This document shows, one piece after another, positions 11,801-23,600 of a stretch of DNA of 64,000 nucleotides. Each line of letters begins with the position of its first letter. The stretch's first letter is position 1. The stretch is from Macrocystis pyrifera (taxonomy: Eukaryota > Sar > Phaeophyceae > Laminariales > Laminariaceae), in contig JASSKH010000001.1 in NCBI GenBank assembly GCA_031763025.1, positions 22,755,840-22,819,839 on the forward strand. The letters run 5' to 3'. The notes below the pieces were generated by a model, which saw nothing but the letters and a program-made list of their open reading frames with translations, made no database searches and was not told the DNA's origin. The position numbers and the translations under genes are program-made.

Positions 11801-13508
11801 AACTATGTTGGTCGATGCTGCGCTATATTTCACAAGCACACAGTTGGCACCTTTTTTTTTTCTTGTCGGGCCTCGGGGACTTCCTGCGCCCCATCTCTCT
11901 CTCTCGCGAAGAGGAAGAAAGGGGCCCACCTTCTCCCCCGAGAAGGCATTTTTATTTTTTCATGATCAAGTGAACTCTGTCAGCGCAATATGTTGTAGGC
12001 ACTTCGCAGCATTTGGATTGGTGTTTCCTCGCTTCAGAACAGTGTCGGAGGGAAAAAGTGTATTGGCGGCAGTTTGAGTGATTAGCTGCTCGCTCCTTGG
12101 GTCGGAGGCGATGCATCGATGCAACCCAACGAAAATAGAGAAGTCCGCGGTCAATCAGCAGCAATGCCTCCATCCGTCCATCCTTCCTCTACCAAGGACC
12201 CGTGCACTATACGAACTCAAGACGCAAGTCAAGACTAGTGCGCGCGTTCCTTGCGCTACTACGACTTAGGATGCATCGGTCTAGCCTGGTTCTCCTCCCT
12301 CCGCTGGTGTGTGATTCGAATAAACGCTGCTGACTCATGTTTTCGACAGCTTTGCCACCCCACCTCCACCATTAATATAGATCTAGGGGCTTTCCGTCAC
12401 ACGCCATGACTCTATCGCGCGATCCCTTGCTGCTCGGAAGGTGTACCAGCGCATCCACCTGGAGGATATGGGCACACCGAAGTCCTACGAACGATGGTGC
12501 AAGGACAACAACCTCGACTTCATCGAGTTCGTCGACCTGACCAACAACCTCAAGATCCACTACTTGTCGGTGGGAATACTCCTCCGCGCTGTATATGGTC
12601 ACGGTGACGGCCATGGTGTCAAACGATACTCCACCGCAGGTTCTCGTCACCTTCTGCTGCCACGAACCAGCCAGCCTTGACTTTAGGAACAGCACGAACG
12701 CAGAACGTAGTGGACACTGACTGGTTTGTTCAAGAGCATTGAAATACCATCCGCATGCCCTCCACGGCATCATCCTCTTCGTCTTGAGGCCATACATAAG
12801 ATCGACACACCTCCAACTTCTGCTCCCTCCCCGCTCGCAGAACGCGCACCCTCTTTATCTTCGCCCCTTGCCTTATTCACATCCTGCGGACTCGAATCGG
12901 CGAGCAAAGAGCTACCCAATCCCCGATCGAGGACCATAGTTCCTTGTATTTTGTCCGGTTCAAAACAGTCGTCACGTGAACTACCCGTTATATCACATCA
13001 CTAGGTGCGCGGCTGAAACTTTAGCGAGGGTCTTCCTTCTTCGTGCTATCGCGCTAGCCTAAACGTCGCTGGCGTTTGTCCGATGACGTTGCTTACGGTG
13101 GAGTTCAGGCCCTAAAGACACCCTCTCGATCGTATTCCGGCCCTATTACTATCGTGGTGCCGCCACGACTTGTTATTTGGCCCGTGGGCGTTATGTTTGT
13201 TCTCATCCCTTCTCGAAGCCCCGGAAGATCTCAAAGCCGATTATCTCTTGAGTTTGTCTCCGTTGCTGAAAGCATTTTTTCCTCCACATATTATGGCAAC
13301 CTCACTTTCAACGCCCTCTCCTCTGCCAAAACATGTATCGGTGACGTCTTTGAACCGCCAGGTCCATGAGATACTCGCGTCCCGTCGCGGTGACTTGGAG
13401 GGCATGGAAGAGCAGTTCGTGGACAGTACAGTGAAGGGTTTGGAGGCCTGGAATTCAGCGGTGGGACGTGGCCTCATCCGCTGGGGTTTTATGGTGCTGC
13501 AGAAGCCG
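8771..13508 (+). CDS. Sarcosine/dimethylglycine N-methyltransferase-like gene 1 (5 exons)
   Basis: Exons 8771-8872, 9874-10107, 11377-11664, 12441-12569 and 13362-13508 join in phase 0 to give 300 codons without a stop. The product is a class I SAM-dependent methyltransferase. Exons 1-2 join to NFYQQ-VWGGECIHVGMY, matching the NFY..VWGGE.IHVG.Y signature of SDMT enzymes. Motif I is LMDLGSGYGG (residues 91-100), and VLKPGGKLVF lies at about 183-192. SDMT-type enzymes convert sarcosine and dimethylglycine to glycine betaine, an osmoprotectant, with SAM as methyl donor. The length is close to the usual 280-300 residues; a very short last exon with the stop is probably missing. Compared with genes 2 and 3 it has Cys for His at residue 40 and three extra residues at the start of exon 5. 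Introns of 0.8-1.3 kb contain repeats. The family is clear; exact substrate is inferred. Confidence 0.85.
9222..9324. mobile_element. TTACGGGGG foldback element, eroded copy
   Basis: The interior (GGACCAAATTTTGTTAGTAAA...GTGTGTACCGTAGG) and right end (ACTATGGTCCTCCGTAATA) match the family. The left terminal repeat has decayed to AGTAAATGGGACC. It lies in intron 1 of gene 1. Confidence 0.65.
9478..9837 (-). repeat. Poly-G-capped repeat, family A, copy 1
   Basis: Minus-strand copy of the repeat seen complete at 49099-49477. It runs from CACTCCGCACAAGGG to GAGTACACCCCC, with shared blocks CATGCGACTCG, GCGCTTCGCGCTTGGTGCAAGC and GTAGGGATG. The terminal homopolymer is short here (C5). Confidence 0.7.
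9874..10107 (+). CDS. SDMT-like gene 1, exon 2 (SAM-binding)
   Basis: Acceptor TTCATAG|GTGTGG and donor TGCAAG|GTGCGG; 78 codons, phase 0 at both ends. It carries the SDMT hallmark VWGGECIHVGMY and the glycine-rich SAM motif LMDLGSGYGG. Boundaries are fixed by the identical length of exon 2 in genes 2 and 3. Confidence 0.85.
10108..11376 (+). other. Intron 2 of SDMT-like gene 1
   Basis: GTGCGG...CTAAAG, 1269 bp. No repeat family found elsewhere in the window and no coding signal was recognised inside it. Confidence 0.65.
11377..11664 (+). CDS. SDMT-like gene 1, exon 3
   Basis: Acceptor CTAAAG|GTGGTG, donor CAAGAG|GTGAGG; 96 codons, phase 0. It encodes the second half of the Rossmann-type fold, with LSQDSLLHAG and VLKPGGKLVFTDIMQ, both typical of SDMT and related methyltransferases. 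Length is identical to exon 3 of gene 3. Confidence 0.85.
11665..12440 (+). other. Intron 3 of SDMT-like gene 1
   Basis: GTGAGG...CGGAAG, 776 bp. Nothing else recognised in it. Confidence 0.65.
12441..12569 (+). CDS. SDMT-like gene 1, exon 4
   Basis: Acceptor CGGAAG|GTGTAC, donor TTGTCG|GTGGGA; 43 codons, phase 0. It begins VYQRIHLEDMGTPKSYERW, nearly identical to exon 4 of genes 2 and 3, and encodes part of the C-terminal region that follows the methyltransferase core. Confidence 0.85.
12570..13361 (+). other. Intron 4 of SDMT-like gene 1
   Basis: GTGGGA...CCGCCAG, 792 bp, with no recognised repeat or exon. Confidence 0.6.
13362..13508 (+). CDS. SDMT-like gene 1, exon 5
   Basis: Acceptor CCGCCAG|GTCCAT; 49 codons ending RWGFMVLQKP before GTGGGC. 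Genes 2 and 3 have 46 codons here, so this copy has three more near the start. In all three genes the reading frames diverge exactly at the GTG after QK, which supports a donor there and a short, unidentified last exon. Without splicing the frame would run on to a stop at 13770-13772. Confidence 0.75.
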
Positions 13509-16500
13509 GTGGGCAAGCGAAGTCGTCGCGTTGTCGGTGCTGTTGTGCCTGGAAGGTTATTGGTGTTGAGTGAAATGATCGCGTATCTTGTTGGGGGCCG
13601 GGACGTTGGTGGGCTGAAGCGCATGAGTGCGAACTCAACGCAGGCAGGACACACCTCATGGGAGTGTGCGCGTACAGGAATGAGGGAAAATGAAAGACCA
13701 ACACGCCGCGCATCAAGCGGGTGGATGTTCGGGGTTCTAGATGTCATTCCTAGCACATTTTTCATGCACTGAGGGTAATAGGGACCCCCCGTATCACTCA
13801 GGCGTTCATAGAAGGCCTGTTTGAGCGTTGTGGTGCTGTCCAGCACGGCAGAACAGAATATACTTATCTGCCGTGGAGCACCTCCCCCTGAGTGTTTGGC
13901 CCCTCGGGAGGGTCTACCTTCCCCCCCCCCCCCCCCTCCCTCAGCTCTGAGGAGCACCGCCTGAAAACCTGATACGCCAAACGCGCATGTTGTGACAGCA
14001 AGGGATCTCCTAATCTTAGCCAGAATTCCACAACGTATCGAACGAATACATCGGAAGCACGTGTGATGTACGCGCCTGCTTTAGTGGTTTAATTATCTTG
14101 GTGGGCCGTGCCAGCGTGGAAAACTCTCGTCTGAGTCGAGTGTTGTCGGGATCCGTCCACTCAGCTAAGTTACCGGTTGATGCGTGTTTCCGTTTTTGTT
14201 GTTTGTCCTAATCCCGTCAAATATCTGATTCGTTCGCGTGCCCGTGCTTATCGTCCTTGGTCACTCCATCGTTTAGTCCAAGAACACGAAGATTTGAATC
14301 GTCTGCTGGTACCAACAACTCGCCGTTGGACGAGCTCCTAAGCCGGGGAACCATTCAATGCCGGGAGCCGGGGGGGTGGGTGGGTGAGGGAGGAGTGGAG
14401 TGAGGCACATGACGCATTTTACGTCGCATTTACGTCTCGTTCACACCGCGTCTAGGCGGAGATGCCTCGACTTCCCGTTTCTTGGACGCAAATCTTGCCT
14501 AAACATGAAGGCGGGTAAATTAAGGGGTGGACGGGTGGGGCGGGGGGAGCTAGGGGATCCGCTGAATGCATCACGGAGAAAACGCCTCCGACTTGCGGCT
14601 TATCAACTGGAGAAGCTCTTTTCAATATTGACCCCATGTTGCAAAGCGAGCAAGGCGGCCGATTAAACCAGGCGGCAGCGAAAAAATCCGCTTGGGTACA
14701 TACGATCGCCACGAACCACATGTGTTAGAAGGTTTCCGCGTTTTTCACGAGCGGGGGGGGGGGCGGGTTACAAGTGCGCGTGCGCCCCGCAGAGAGTAGG
14801 AGCGAAAGAGGTAGCTTCCAATATTGTTCCTGGAGGAACCCTCGTGCAGTGCATGGGCACGAGGGAGCTATATATGGTACTAAGCATTCCGTGCGAGCGC
14901 GACCAAACAATCAGGGAGGGGCGAAGAAGAGCAGAAGTGTTTGTGGCCTGCAGCGGCCAAACAGAAGCCGGAACGCTGCTATCGCGTCTGACGCGTTATT
15001 TATATGTTTTACATCGCATGCGGTATCGATATCATTCATCCTGGAATGTGGAGCATCGCCTTTAGCAGTGGACGGGAGGAGGGGTAAGGGAGGTCCCTTC
15101 TACGGGATCGAGAAAGCGAGAGACAACTGTATCCGACACAGGGCATTAATGGTGAATTGGAAATCACGTTGAGATATTGGCGATTTTGTTCTAAGGGGGT
15201 CGCTGTCTCTGTGTATGATGAGGTTGAGAAGAGGGGAGAAGAAAGAGGAAGAACGACGAAATATAGACGTTGCTCAACGCGCAGTCTTGCATTCTACTTG
15301 GCAGGGGGGTTGTGTACAAGGTTTGATGAGGGGGGGGCATCATGAATGCGCACAGAGGCATTTAGCGGGCGGAATATCAAATTTGGAGTATATTATGTTC
15401 AAGAAGGTTGGGGTACGCGCTGTCCGCAGCAACTTCCGAGAGGGGGGATATGTGCAGTACGTTCTGAATGGTGTGTCGGATTCGTGTAGCGCCATGGCTG
15501 GAAAACATCGACATATAACCGGATCAATGGGCGAAAGTCGGTTTTGTTGTTAGGTTGTCCCCAGCAGGGGGAAGATGCGTGCAAACGATCGAGTCCTTCG
15601 CTGTCGACATCTCCTCGATGTCGGCAAAAGGTAAGGATAGGGCAAGGCAGGGGGCATTCGATAGGTGGTGAGTTGCTCGCGATGTTTTACGGATGGTCGA
15701 GATGGAACTGGTGGTGGTCGCCAACGTTGTGGCCGACGGACCGGGACGACGCTCGGGCCACCATGCTCACTAAGTATAGTACGGCTAGACTTACATGGCA
15801 CACATCGGTTGTGGTTGCCTGATGATGGTGTGGTCGCTGTTTTACGTGTTCGTTTGTAGGGTCTCGGGCTTTATCGGTAGATACAAAGCTATACATACCA
15901 AAATGAAGCTTAGCGTCCACGCGCTTGCCTGGGTATGATGGTGCGGTCGCTGTTTTGCGTGTTCGTTTATAGGTATCGGCCTTTAAAGGTAGACACATGG
16001 GCATGGGTCCTAGATTTCAAGAACTACGTACATACACAACAAAACCGGATTTTTGCCCCTGAAGAATCCCAAATATAACTGCCTTACTGCAGTCAAGCTC
16101 GCACAGGAGTGTATCACCTGTTCTAAAGACTTTTCATCTACTCCTGGAACATGTGACGACAGGGATTTCCGACCGGTGCCACGACATGAACAACCCTTTC
16201 TGGTAAATATATTTCTGACTGACGGGGCCCTTAACCCGTTTATGAGGGCTGCAGTCCAAAAATGGTCAAGGGTACTGAGGAACCACATACGCAAAGCCGT
16301 TGGATGCCAATCATGTTTTACAATACTACTACTGTAGCTGTGTGTGTACTGTATACACCGATGATGGGATTCCGCATCTTCGTTTTTTGCTTTGCCAGTG
16401 TTTGGGTGAGATAGAGGAAGCATCAATATACTGAAATCGTATCGAATACCACAGCTTTTTCGTTTGTCGGTATACTACTGTCGAATTCGCTTCTCGTTCG

Positions 16501-16867
16501 ATATTCAACACTAGACGGCATTTTTTGGCGGAATATTGAACGTGGGACTGACTGGTGCCTATCCTCGTACATCACAGAAAAACCCTTTCTTTTCTATTAT
16601 TATTTGAAACTGGGTTTATTTGGATACAACAATGACAGTGGCTATTTTGCGAGTCGCAACGTATCGTGTGCTCTGTCCGCAGCATCTGCCTGGAGAAATA
16701 CACGGGATCTGAATACAGTACCAGGTAAAACCGACACAGCTATCCACGGTAGTCTATATGCCAAAGCGGCATCCTTTTTGATAGGTTTTGTGACGCAGTG
16801 GTGGTGATGATGTCGGATTGACTTTGCACAGGTATACGCCAAGCATGTTTTGAATATGGATGTTCAA
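13509..16867. other. No gene recognised
   Basis: The last exon of gene 1 is probably near the start of this stretch but cannot be placed. A C-run interrupted by T lies at about 13920-13937 and a G-run at 14754-14762. Open frames of 60-240 codons on both strands match nothing I recognise. Confidence 0.4.
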
Positions 16868-16978
16868 CTATTACGGGGGTCCATAGTTAACGGGACCAAA
16901 TTTTGTTTGTAAAAATAGTTAAATATGTAGGTTTTTATGTATACCAAAGGTCCTATTAACTATGGACCCCCGTAATAG
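16868..16978. mobile_element. TTACGGGGG foldback element, best-preserved copy
   Basis: A 111-bp unit whose 30-base ends are inverted repeats with two mismatches (CTATTACGGGGGTCCATAG on the left, its reverse complement on the right). It is a miniature inverted-repeat element with no coding capacity. Several copies are flanked by TA outside TTACGG, which would fit a Tc1/mariner-type TA target duplication (inference). Confidence 0.8.
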
Positions 16979-17180
16979 TATCACGTAGGGTTGCTCACGA
17001 GCGCCAGTCAACCTCTCGCGGCCGCGCGACCGTCCCACGCCCCCCCCTCTCCCCCGCCGACAGCAGCCCGGGGTGCCCGCAGCGAACGAAAGGGTGCCGC
17101 CGCCAAACTCGGCGAGAGGGGACCGTCGAAAGTGTCCCTCCCGGGTTTGGGAAAATAATAATAGTACCAGATTTTAGTTT

Positions 17181-17236
17181 GGGTCAGCGACAGAGCGCTT
17201 GACTCTGGGGGGCAGAAGCTAGGATTCAAATCTCAC
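17181..17236 (+). tRNA. tRNA-like relic
   Basis: GGGTCAGCGACAGAGCGC resembles a tRNA D-arm/A box, and GGATTCAAATC, 25 bases later, resembles a T-arm/B box. The anticodon arm between them is broken by a G-run and I cannot fold an acceptor stem. It is probably a degenerate tRNA or the head of an unknown SINE rather than a working gene. Confidence 0.3.
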
Positions 17237-18778
17237 CTTTTCCGCTTTTGTGTTTGCTTGATTTTGGGGGGGGTGAGTTGGTGGGTAGGTTGGTACGTAC
17301 AGTAGTAAGTGAGTGGGTGGGTGGGCGATCTGTTTTTGAAGCATCAGACGAGATTGGTTTTAATTATTAGTATCAGTCGTCCCAACAGGGTAGAGGCAGA
17401 GAATACTGTTCTCACAGGCCATCACACAAAGGCAAAACGGCAAGACTCAAATACATTGATTGGTGCATTGCTGCCATGCAAGCGCTATTTTCGTCCTAAA
17501 TTAAACTGCTACAGTCAGCCCTCGAACCCCCCCACGCCCGCTCACTCCACCGCATATTCCTCCATAATAGGAGTGCACGTGATCATGCCACGCGACTGAT
17601 TCCTGTCACCACCTTCGCTTCTGAGACGTCACGAGAGCACATCAAGCTTCGACCATGCGCCTTTTCGCGGAAGGGGCAGACGCGTCCCGCTCGCTCAGCG
17701 ATATCCCACATCTGTCTCTTACCTCTACCCTGTTGGGAGACGTACCAAAACGATGACTCGAAACCTATTTCGTATGGAGTTACAGGGTCTACGAACAATT
17801 GCTGGCTCCCCTTACTCCATGTCGGGGGCGACGGTGGCTGCCCTCGGGGTCCGCAAAAACCGTGGCCGAGTACATGGAGGTACGGACCAGGGCCGCCTGC
17901 AGGCGCCAGTCCACAAGCAGCAAGGAGGATAGAGGCGGTCGGCGCGTGCGCGTTGACCGAGGGGCGGGAGAAATGTCTGCATCCTATAGCGAGCGCACGT
18001 CAGACACGTGCGAGCTGCCCAGCACGTCACGACCGATAAGCGCAAGGTCGACAGCCCTGTTGGAAACTCTGTCTAAACTGTTTGTGGTGGCGAGCGAGAG
18101 ATTTTATGATCGATCGTGTCCTACTTGGGCCTTCACAGTGTGTCCGAAGTTGTGAGCAAATAGGCCACCGTCGGGCAGCGTGCATCATCGGGGTCGTAAG
18201 GAAGTCCCGTGCGGTAGAGACTTAGTCGGGGGCCTGGACAGAGGCTAGCCATATGCAGTGATAGGGGGAGTCCCGGCGTGTGGTACACAATATTCAGCGA
18301 TAGGAGGAGCGGCGGCGTGTGTATAGCACGCAGCGATACGGAGAGTGTAGGCGTTTTGTATAACGATAGAGGGTAAGACCAGCAGAGTTGGGATATAAGT
18401 GAGCTGAGCGTGGGACTTACGGCACGCCTTGCATAATGTGCGCGTTTTGCAAATAAAACACAAAACGTCTACACACACACCTGTTTAAAGGGGTCCATCC
18501 AGTGGAAATATTGGCGAAAAGCGTGCATGTAATCGAAATCGATACTTCCTGGACTCGTGTGTAAAACGTTTCGCGTCTATCACCTGTTCGCATGGAAACA
18601 GGCCGACGCCCCGAGCACACATCACACATCTTCCACCACGCCAGACTAATTCGCAACACACCTGTGCTTGCGAACGGAACGCCACGAGGACAACCGGCTG
18701 GGTTCATTATCGATATATTCACGCTGTTGTGTACATACATAACACATATCACGTATCACGGTAGCATTACAATTATCG
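17237..18778. other. No gene recognised
   Basis: No exon or repeat family recognised between the tRNA-like relic and the retrotransposon. The last four bases before the LTR (CATA, 18779-18782) are the target-site duplication. Confidence 0.45.
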
Positions 18779-18782
18779 CATA

Positions 18783-19060
18783 TGTTAAGATATTGTCTTG
18801 TATGAGATTGAAAGCCCGGTAACTACCTGGGTTCAGTCACTGGGAACGTATTTGTAGTACTTGGAAGGCGTATCTTAGATGGAAAACCAGGGGTTTTCCA
18901 GAGGAGCACGAGCTTGGTCTCAGTCTCCGCGTGCACGAAAGGAATAAAACTGCTCTTCTTCTATAGCTAAGCAAACAACACATGTGAGTGCAATGTTTAC
19001 CGACCTAAAAGGCAGACCTGTCCAGGGATACAAAGTGTCCCGCAACCCTTGATCTTAACA
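18783..19060 (+). repeat. 5' LTR
   Basis: 278 bp, starting TGTTAAGAT and ending ATCTTAACA (perfect 9-base inverted ends with TG...CA). It matches 32004-32281 except for four substitutions, all transitions. Confidence 0.95.
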
Positions 19061-19062
19061 AG

Positions 19063-19080
19063 TGGCGTCGTCGGCAGGAC
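19063..19080 (+). promoter_or_regulatory. Primer-binding site
   Basis: Two bases after the LTR comes TGGCGTCGTCGGCAGGAC. The TGG start complements the CCA end of a tRNA. It is not the initiator-Met type (TGGTATCAGAG). The identical 18-mer follows another LTR-like sequence at 53360-53377. I cannot assign the priming tRNA from sequence alone. Confidence 0.75.
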
Positions 19081-19483
19081 TGAGCGAGCTCTGCCGCCCA
19101 AGACAACTGGACGCCCCGCTCCTTCGAGAGCGCAACGCGCGCCACCAGCCAGGCCTTGGGTCTTGCAGCATTGTGTCCCCACCAGTGCCCTCTGCTGTAC
19201 AAGCCACCTGGAAGCCCCGCTCCGCTGAGCGCGTACCCAGCCAGCCCGTGGAGCCAGCTGCGTCTGCTCCGGGCCGGAGAAAGTCGGACAAACCTGGACG
19301 CAGCGACCTGGAGGCATCCCAGTTGCGCTCTGCGCCGCTGGATCTACCTGCTTCTGGGCCAGATGAGAGAGTTTTGAAACTGTTTTTTTTTTTTTTTCCG
19401 CCTCGCATTCCACTGTTGTTCGACTCTGCTCGTACTCGTAGGATGACCACGCGTGATGTTGCCACTCCTGGAAAAAAAAATCC

Positions 19484-20665
19484 ATGCCACGGCCACACGA
19501 TGGCACACTGGAATTCGTTGTTGAGCCTGCTTCCCGCGCTGCTCTATTAGGAGCTACAAACAGATATCCTGGAAATTACAGTGCTGGTTCGAGTTTTCAT
19601 GCTGCTGATAGCGGGAGCACCACGGCCGCTCGCGAAATTTTTCCCGCTCCTCGCCCACAAGATGGCACACTGGATTTCAGTATTGCGTCCTTTTCGCCCG
19701 CTGCTGTAACCACCCACGCCGATTCCACCGGATATTCCACTACTGATGCGAGTTTTAATACTGCTGTTAGTGAGGACGATGCTTTTGATAGGCCCCCCAG
19801 TACCGGAGTGCCCGCTACTGTGGCTACCCGCGGCGTTTCTGCTGAAAATTCTCGCCCTGATGCGAGTTTTAATACTGCTGTTAGTGAGGACGATGCTTTT
19901 AATAGGCCCCCCCGTACCGGAGTGCCCGCTACTGTGGCTACCCGCGACATTTTTGCTGAGAATTCTCGTCCTGATGCGAGTTTTAATACTGCTGCTAGAG
20001 AGGACGATGCTTTTGATAGGCCCTCCAGTACTGACGTGCCCACTGCTGTACGAGTAGCTACCCGCGGCGATCCGGTCTAGCATTCTCGTTCCGATGCGAG
20101 TTTTAATACTGCTGCTCGAGAGGATGGTGTTTTTGATAGGCCCTCCAGTACTGACGTGCCCACTGCTGTAGGTACCCGCGGCGATCCGGTCGAGCATTCT
20201 CGTTCCGATGCGAGTTGTAATACTGCTGCTCGAGTGGATGGTGTTTTTGATAGGCCCTCCAGTACCGACGTGCCCACTGCTGTAGCTACCCGCGGCGATC
20301 CGGCTGAGCATTCTCGTTCCGATGCGAGTTCTAATCCTGCTGCTAGAGGGGACGAGGCTTTTGATAGGCCCTCCAGCATCGGGGACGCGCCAATACCAAC
20401 TACACTTGCTGTTAGTACGCATATAAACCGCGACAGCCGCCACCCTATCACAACACCACCTAGGGTCGAGGCCCGCTCCCCAAGTGCTCGTAGTGCCCGC
20501 CGACTGGCGCGCCAGGCCTTGATCACAGCTATACAAGTTGCTGAAGCACAAGCTGCAGCTCCTGCCGCCGCTGTTCCTACCCATCACGACCCTGAGAACC
20601 GCCCTTTCCCGTCCTACCCCGCCTCGGTGTCCCCCCTGCCCCGGCGTCGCCCTTTGCCCTGGTGA
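19484..20665 (+). CDS. Retrotransposon leader ORF with 38-residue repeats (in-frame stop)
   Basis: A frame from ATG 19484 to the TGA at 20663-20665, interrupted once by TAG at 20078-20080. Equivalent positions in neighbouring repeats read GAG or GCT-GAG, so the stop is a point change. The product is mostly six copies of a 38-residue unit (DASFNTA..EDDAFDRP.STGVPTAVATRG...SRP), without a recognised domain. MPRPHDGTLEF at its start is echoed by APRPQDGTLDF 50 residues later. An A9 run at 19472-19480 separates it from an upstream frame containing the related MTTRDVATPG. It precedes gag by 22 bases; the function is unknown and it may be a gag N-terminal extension in intact copies. Confidence 0.55.
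19745..20434 (+). repeat. 114-bp tandem repeat array
   Basis: Units begin GATGCGAG at 19745, 19859, 19973, 20093, 20207 and 20321. The period is 114 bp (38 codons), with one 120-bp unit that has six extra bases. Because the period is a multiple of three the reading frame is kept, which suggests a repetitive protein segment. Confidence 0.9.
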
Positions 20666-20687
20666 TTTCCGCCCGCCCCGCTTCAGC

Positions 20688-23600
20688 ATGTCCCGGACAA
20701 CGAAAGCATGGGAGGGATCACCCAGCCCCGCCAGGTCTTCCAGAGGCCTGAGGACTTACGGCTCCTCCCCCTCTTCGGGAGCGAGGACACCCGAGACCGC
20801 GGGCCCCACGTCTCTGGACGACGCCGTGGACGTCGAGCCCCCGGACTCAGAGGACGAGCGACTGGCTACCGGGAAGGCCGCAGCACCGGCGGCCGAGGAC
20901 CCGGGCAGTGCCCAGGCACCCCGTCAACTACCTGGGGCGTGGACCTCCCTCTCGCCACAGGAGCAGGCGGCGGTGATCCAGCGTTGGGCCAACCAGTCGA
21001 GCCTCGAAGCGGGGACAACCGCCGATCGCCCCGCGCCCGGCCAGGCCGACACTGTCACGGCCGCGCGGGCTCCTGATGCCACGGACACCCACCCCGACGT
21101 CCTCGCGGCCGAGCAGGCTTTGGCCTCCGCCGAGGCCCTTGGGGCTGCCTCGGCGACAACGGCTAGTCGTCGAGCGCTGACGCATGTGTCGGCCGAGCTC
21201 GAGGCTGCAGCTGCCACCCGCGCCTCCAAGGCCGCCGCCGCCATCGGCACGGCTGCTGCCACGGCTTCCGAGGAAGCCGCTTGCTCCGCCTCTTGTGCGC
21301 GAGACTCCATATCTCGGGCTAGTGAGGCGCTGCGGGCTGCCCGGGCGGCTGCTTCCTCCGCGATCAGCCGGGCCGGCGAGACGAGGGCCTCACCGGAGAA
21401 CCTTCCACTTGCCTCCTCCACCGCGAAGGCCGCTCCAGCCCCCGGGCTTGGCCCCACGGACCCGTGTTCCCCCGCTGTGCTCGCGATCGACGCCCGGACC
21501 AAGCGTCCCGGGGATCTGGACTTTTTGCAGGGGAGTGTCGCCTGCATGGCGGCCGAGCCCAACCCGTGCTTCCCCCCCGAGGAGGCCGCTCTGGTGGTCT
21601 CTGCAGCTCGCCGCCTCCGACGCGAGCTGCCGGCCGAAGGCCTCTCGGTACACGACGCTTGGCTGGGAATGTCAGACGTCTCCTGGTCGGACCAACAGCT
21701 CCAGGCCTACACAATGGCTCTGGTGGTGAGCCTTCGGAGGGCCCATGAAGCGTCTTCTACCACGGTTCAATGGCCGAGACTGGCCGCGTACCAGCTTCAT
21801 TGCAGGCGGCGGTCGCGCGCTGCCCCCCAGGACCCCCCCCTCTCTTACTCGATCCCGGAAGCTGGACACCGCCCCACCTCCTCCAGCGGTCACCGGGGAA
21901 CTGGCGACAGCTCTGTGGCCGGAGACCGCGCTCGCAGCCGCGCCGGCGACCAGGCCCGCCAGCGCACGAGGGTTGGAGGGGATCCGGCCGGTCCAGACGG
22001 CAGGCTCCGCCGGGGCTCGGGCGGGGAAACGGGCGGCAGTTCGTCTCGGCGCAGCGGGACTGGACGGAGAAAAAACCGGTGGAAGGGGAAGGAGCGATCG
22101 GGTGACGGTCGGTACGGCCCGCGGGACAACTCTGGTCGAGCTACTTCCCCCAGCTCTTCCTCGGACGGCGACACCAGAGCCCCCGTTCCAGCGAAGCACG
22201 CAATCAGCAAGAGGCAAGTGATCCCCTCGCTGACTGAGGTTGCTTCTTCCGCCGCGCGTCTTGGTCGTTTGACCATGACCGATGACCGCGCCTTGCCTGT
22301 GTCATCTAACCTTGCTCACGACCGAACTTCGGCGATCGACTCCGCCGCCGCTGCCGCCGCGAAACAGCACGCTGCCGACGTACAACGGGCGTACAAACGC
22401 CTGGGACTGAAGGATATTTCGCGCATTTCTGTCTTGTCTTTCCCCTCCTCGATCGACCCTTGCGAGGCCGCACAGCAACTCATGCGTTCGGTAAAGGCCT
22501 CCGCCTCTGATATTCTCATGATGTGCAACGATGGCAGCCATGAAGGCCTTAGGTCTCCTAACTGGATCCCCGGTTGGGAGTACCCTCTCAAGAAATCCTT
22601 CGCGCGCGCCATCACGCCTGACAAGCCTACGACCGCCCCTCTCACTACCTTGATAGATGATTTTTTTGGACAGGTATCGCGCGCCCTCGCAGCAGGATCG
22701 TCGGGACCGGAGGCGTTCACGCTCCTCCTGAGGTTGCTGAGCAACCACTTTGACTGCACCAACACGGGGGCCAGCTACACCAAGTTGCATAATTTTGGCG
22801 TGGCTAACGGGACCCATTTTTGCGATTTTAGTCGTGCATTGCGAGGGGTGGTGTCCGCAGCGACGGGGACTGAGCGTGTTTTGGCACTAGGGGTGGAGGT
22901 CGTTTTGGAGGTAGTTCGGATGGCAGTGAACGAGCAGTACCCTAGCTTGATGCCGACGCTGTACCCGGGAGTTTTGGCTACGGTATCGAGGCCGTTCGGC
23001 ACTTTGGACGCCATGTGGTTAGCTTTCGAGACTCTTGCGAATAATAAGACACTTGCCGTCAACGGCGAAAAATATTTTTCTTTGCCTGCTTCTTCGACGG
23101 GTGCGCGGTCATCCGCCCCGTCGGGGCCCCGGCCCGCCAATATTGGTCGCGGCCAGGGCCGGACGCTTCCCCAGTCGCCTTCTTGGCAGACGGGATCGCG
23201 CAATAATCCGCTTGTGGTGAATGTCCACAAATCCATCCCTGACTGCCTCGACCCGTGGCTTGATACCTCTTCCAACTGCTGGCCCCTTGAAGAACACCAC
23301 TATGCCGAAGTTCACGCCGTTTGCATGTCCATCCAGACCGAGGACCCTCCCCTCTAGAGCGGCCTACTTTCATCGTCCTCCCGCGCAGCCGCCCTCAGCG
23401 AAAACCGAGGACGCTGTTTAAACTGTCACGAAGACACACACTCTCTTCGACAGTGTAGGCACCCCTTTTTAAACCTTAGTGGTATCTTGAACCCCGACCT
23501 CGGAACGCTCGGCGACGACGGCGAGGCGTTCCGTCGTTGGCAAGAACGCATGATCAGACACCGCCGCGAGAACAATTCACGACCGAACAAATACAACCAG

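Noticed and set aside
13241-13957. 238-codon minus-strand frame
   Set aside because: Antisense to exon 5 of gene 1, which is fixed by two paralogues.
19547-20689. 380-codon minus-strand frame rich in Gly, Ile and Ser
   Set aside because: It is the complement of the 114-bp repeat array; its repetitiveness follows from the sense-strand repeats.
20924-21562. Ala-rich minus-strand frames opposite gag
   Set aside because: GC-rich gag codons leave the complement open; gag is supported by the second copy at 61-64 kb.
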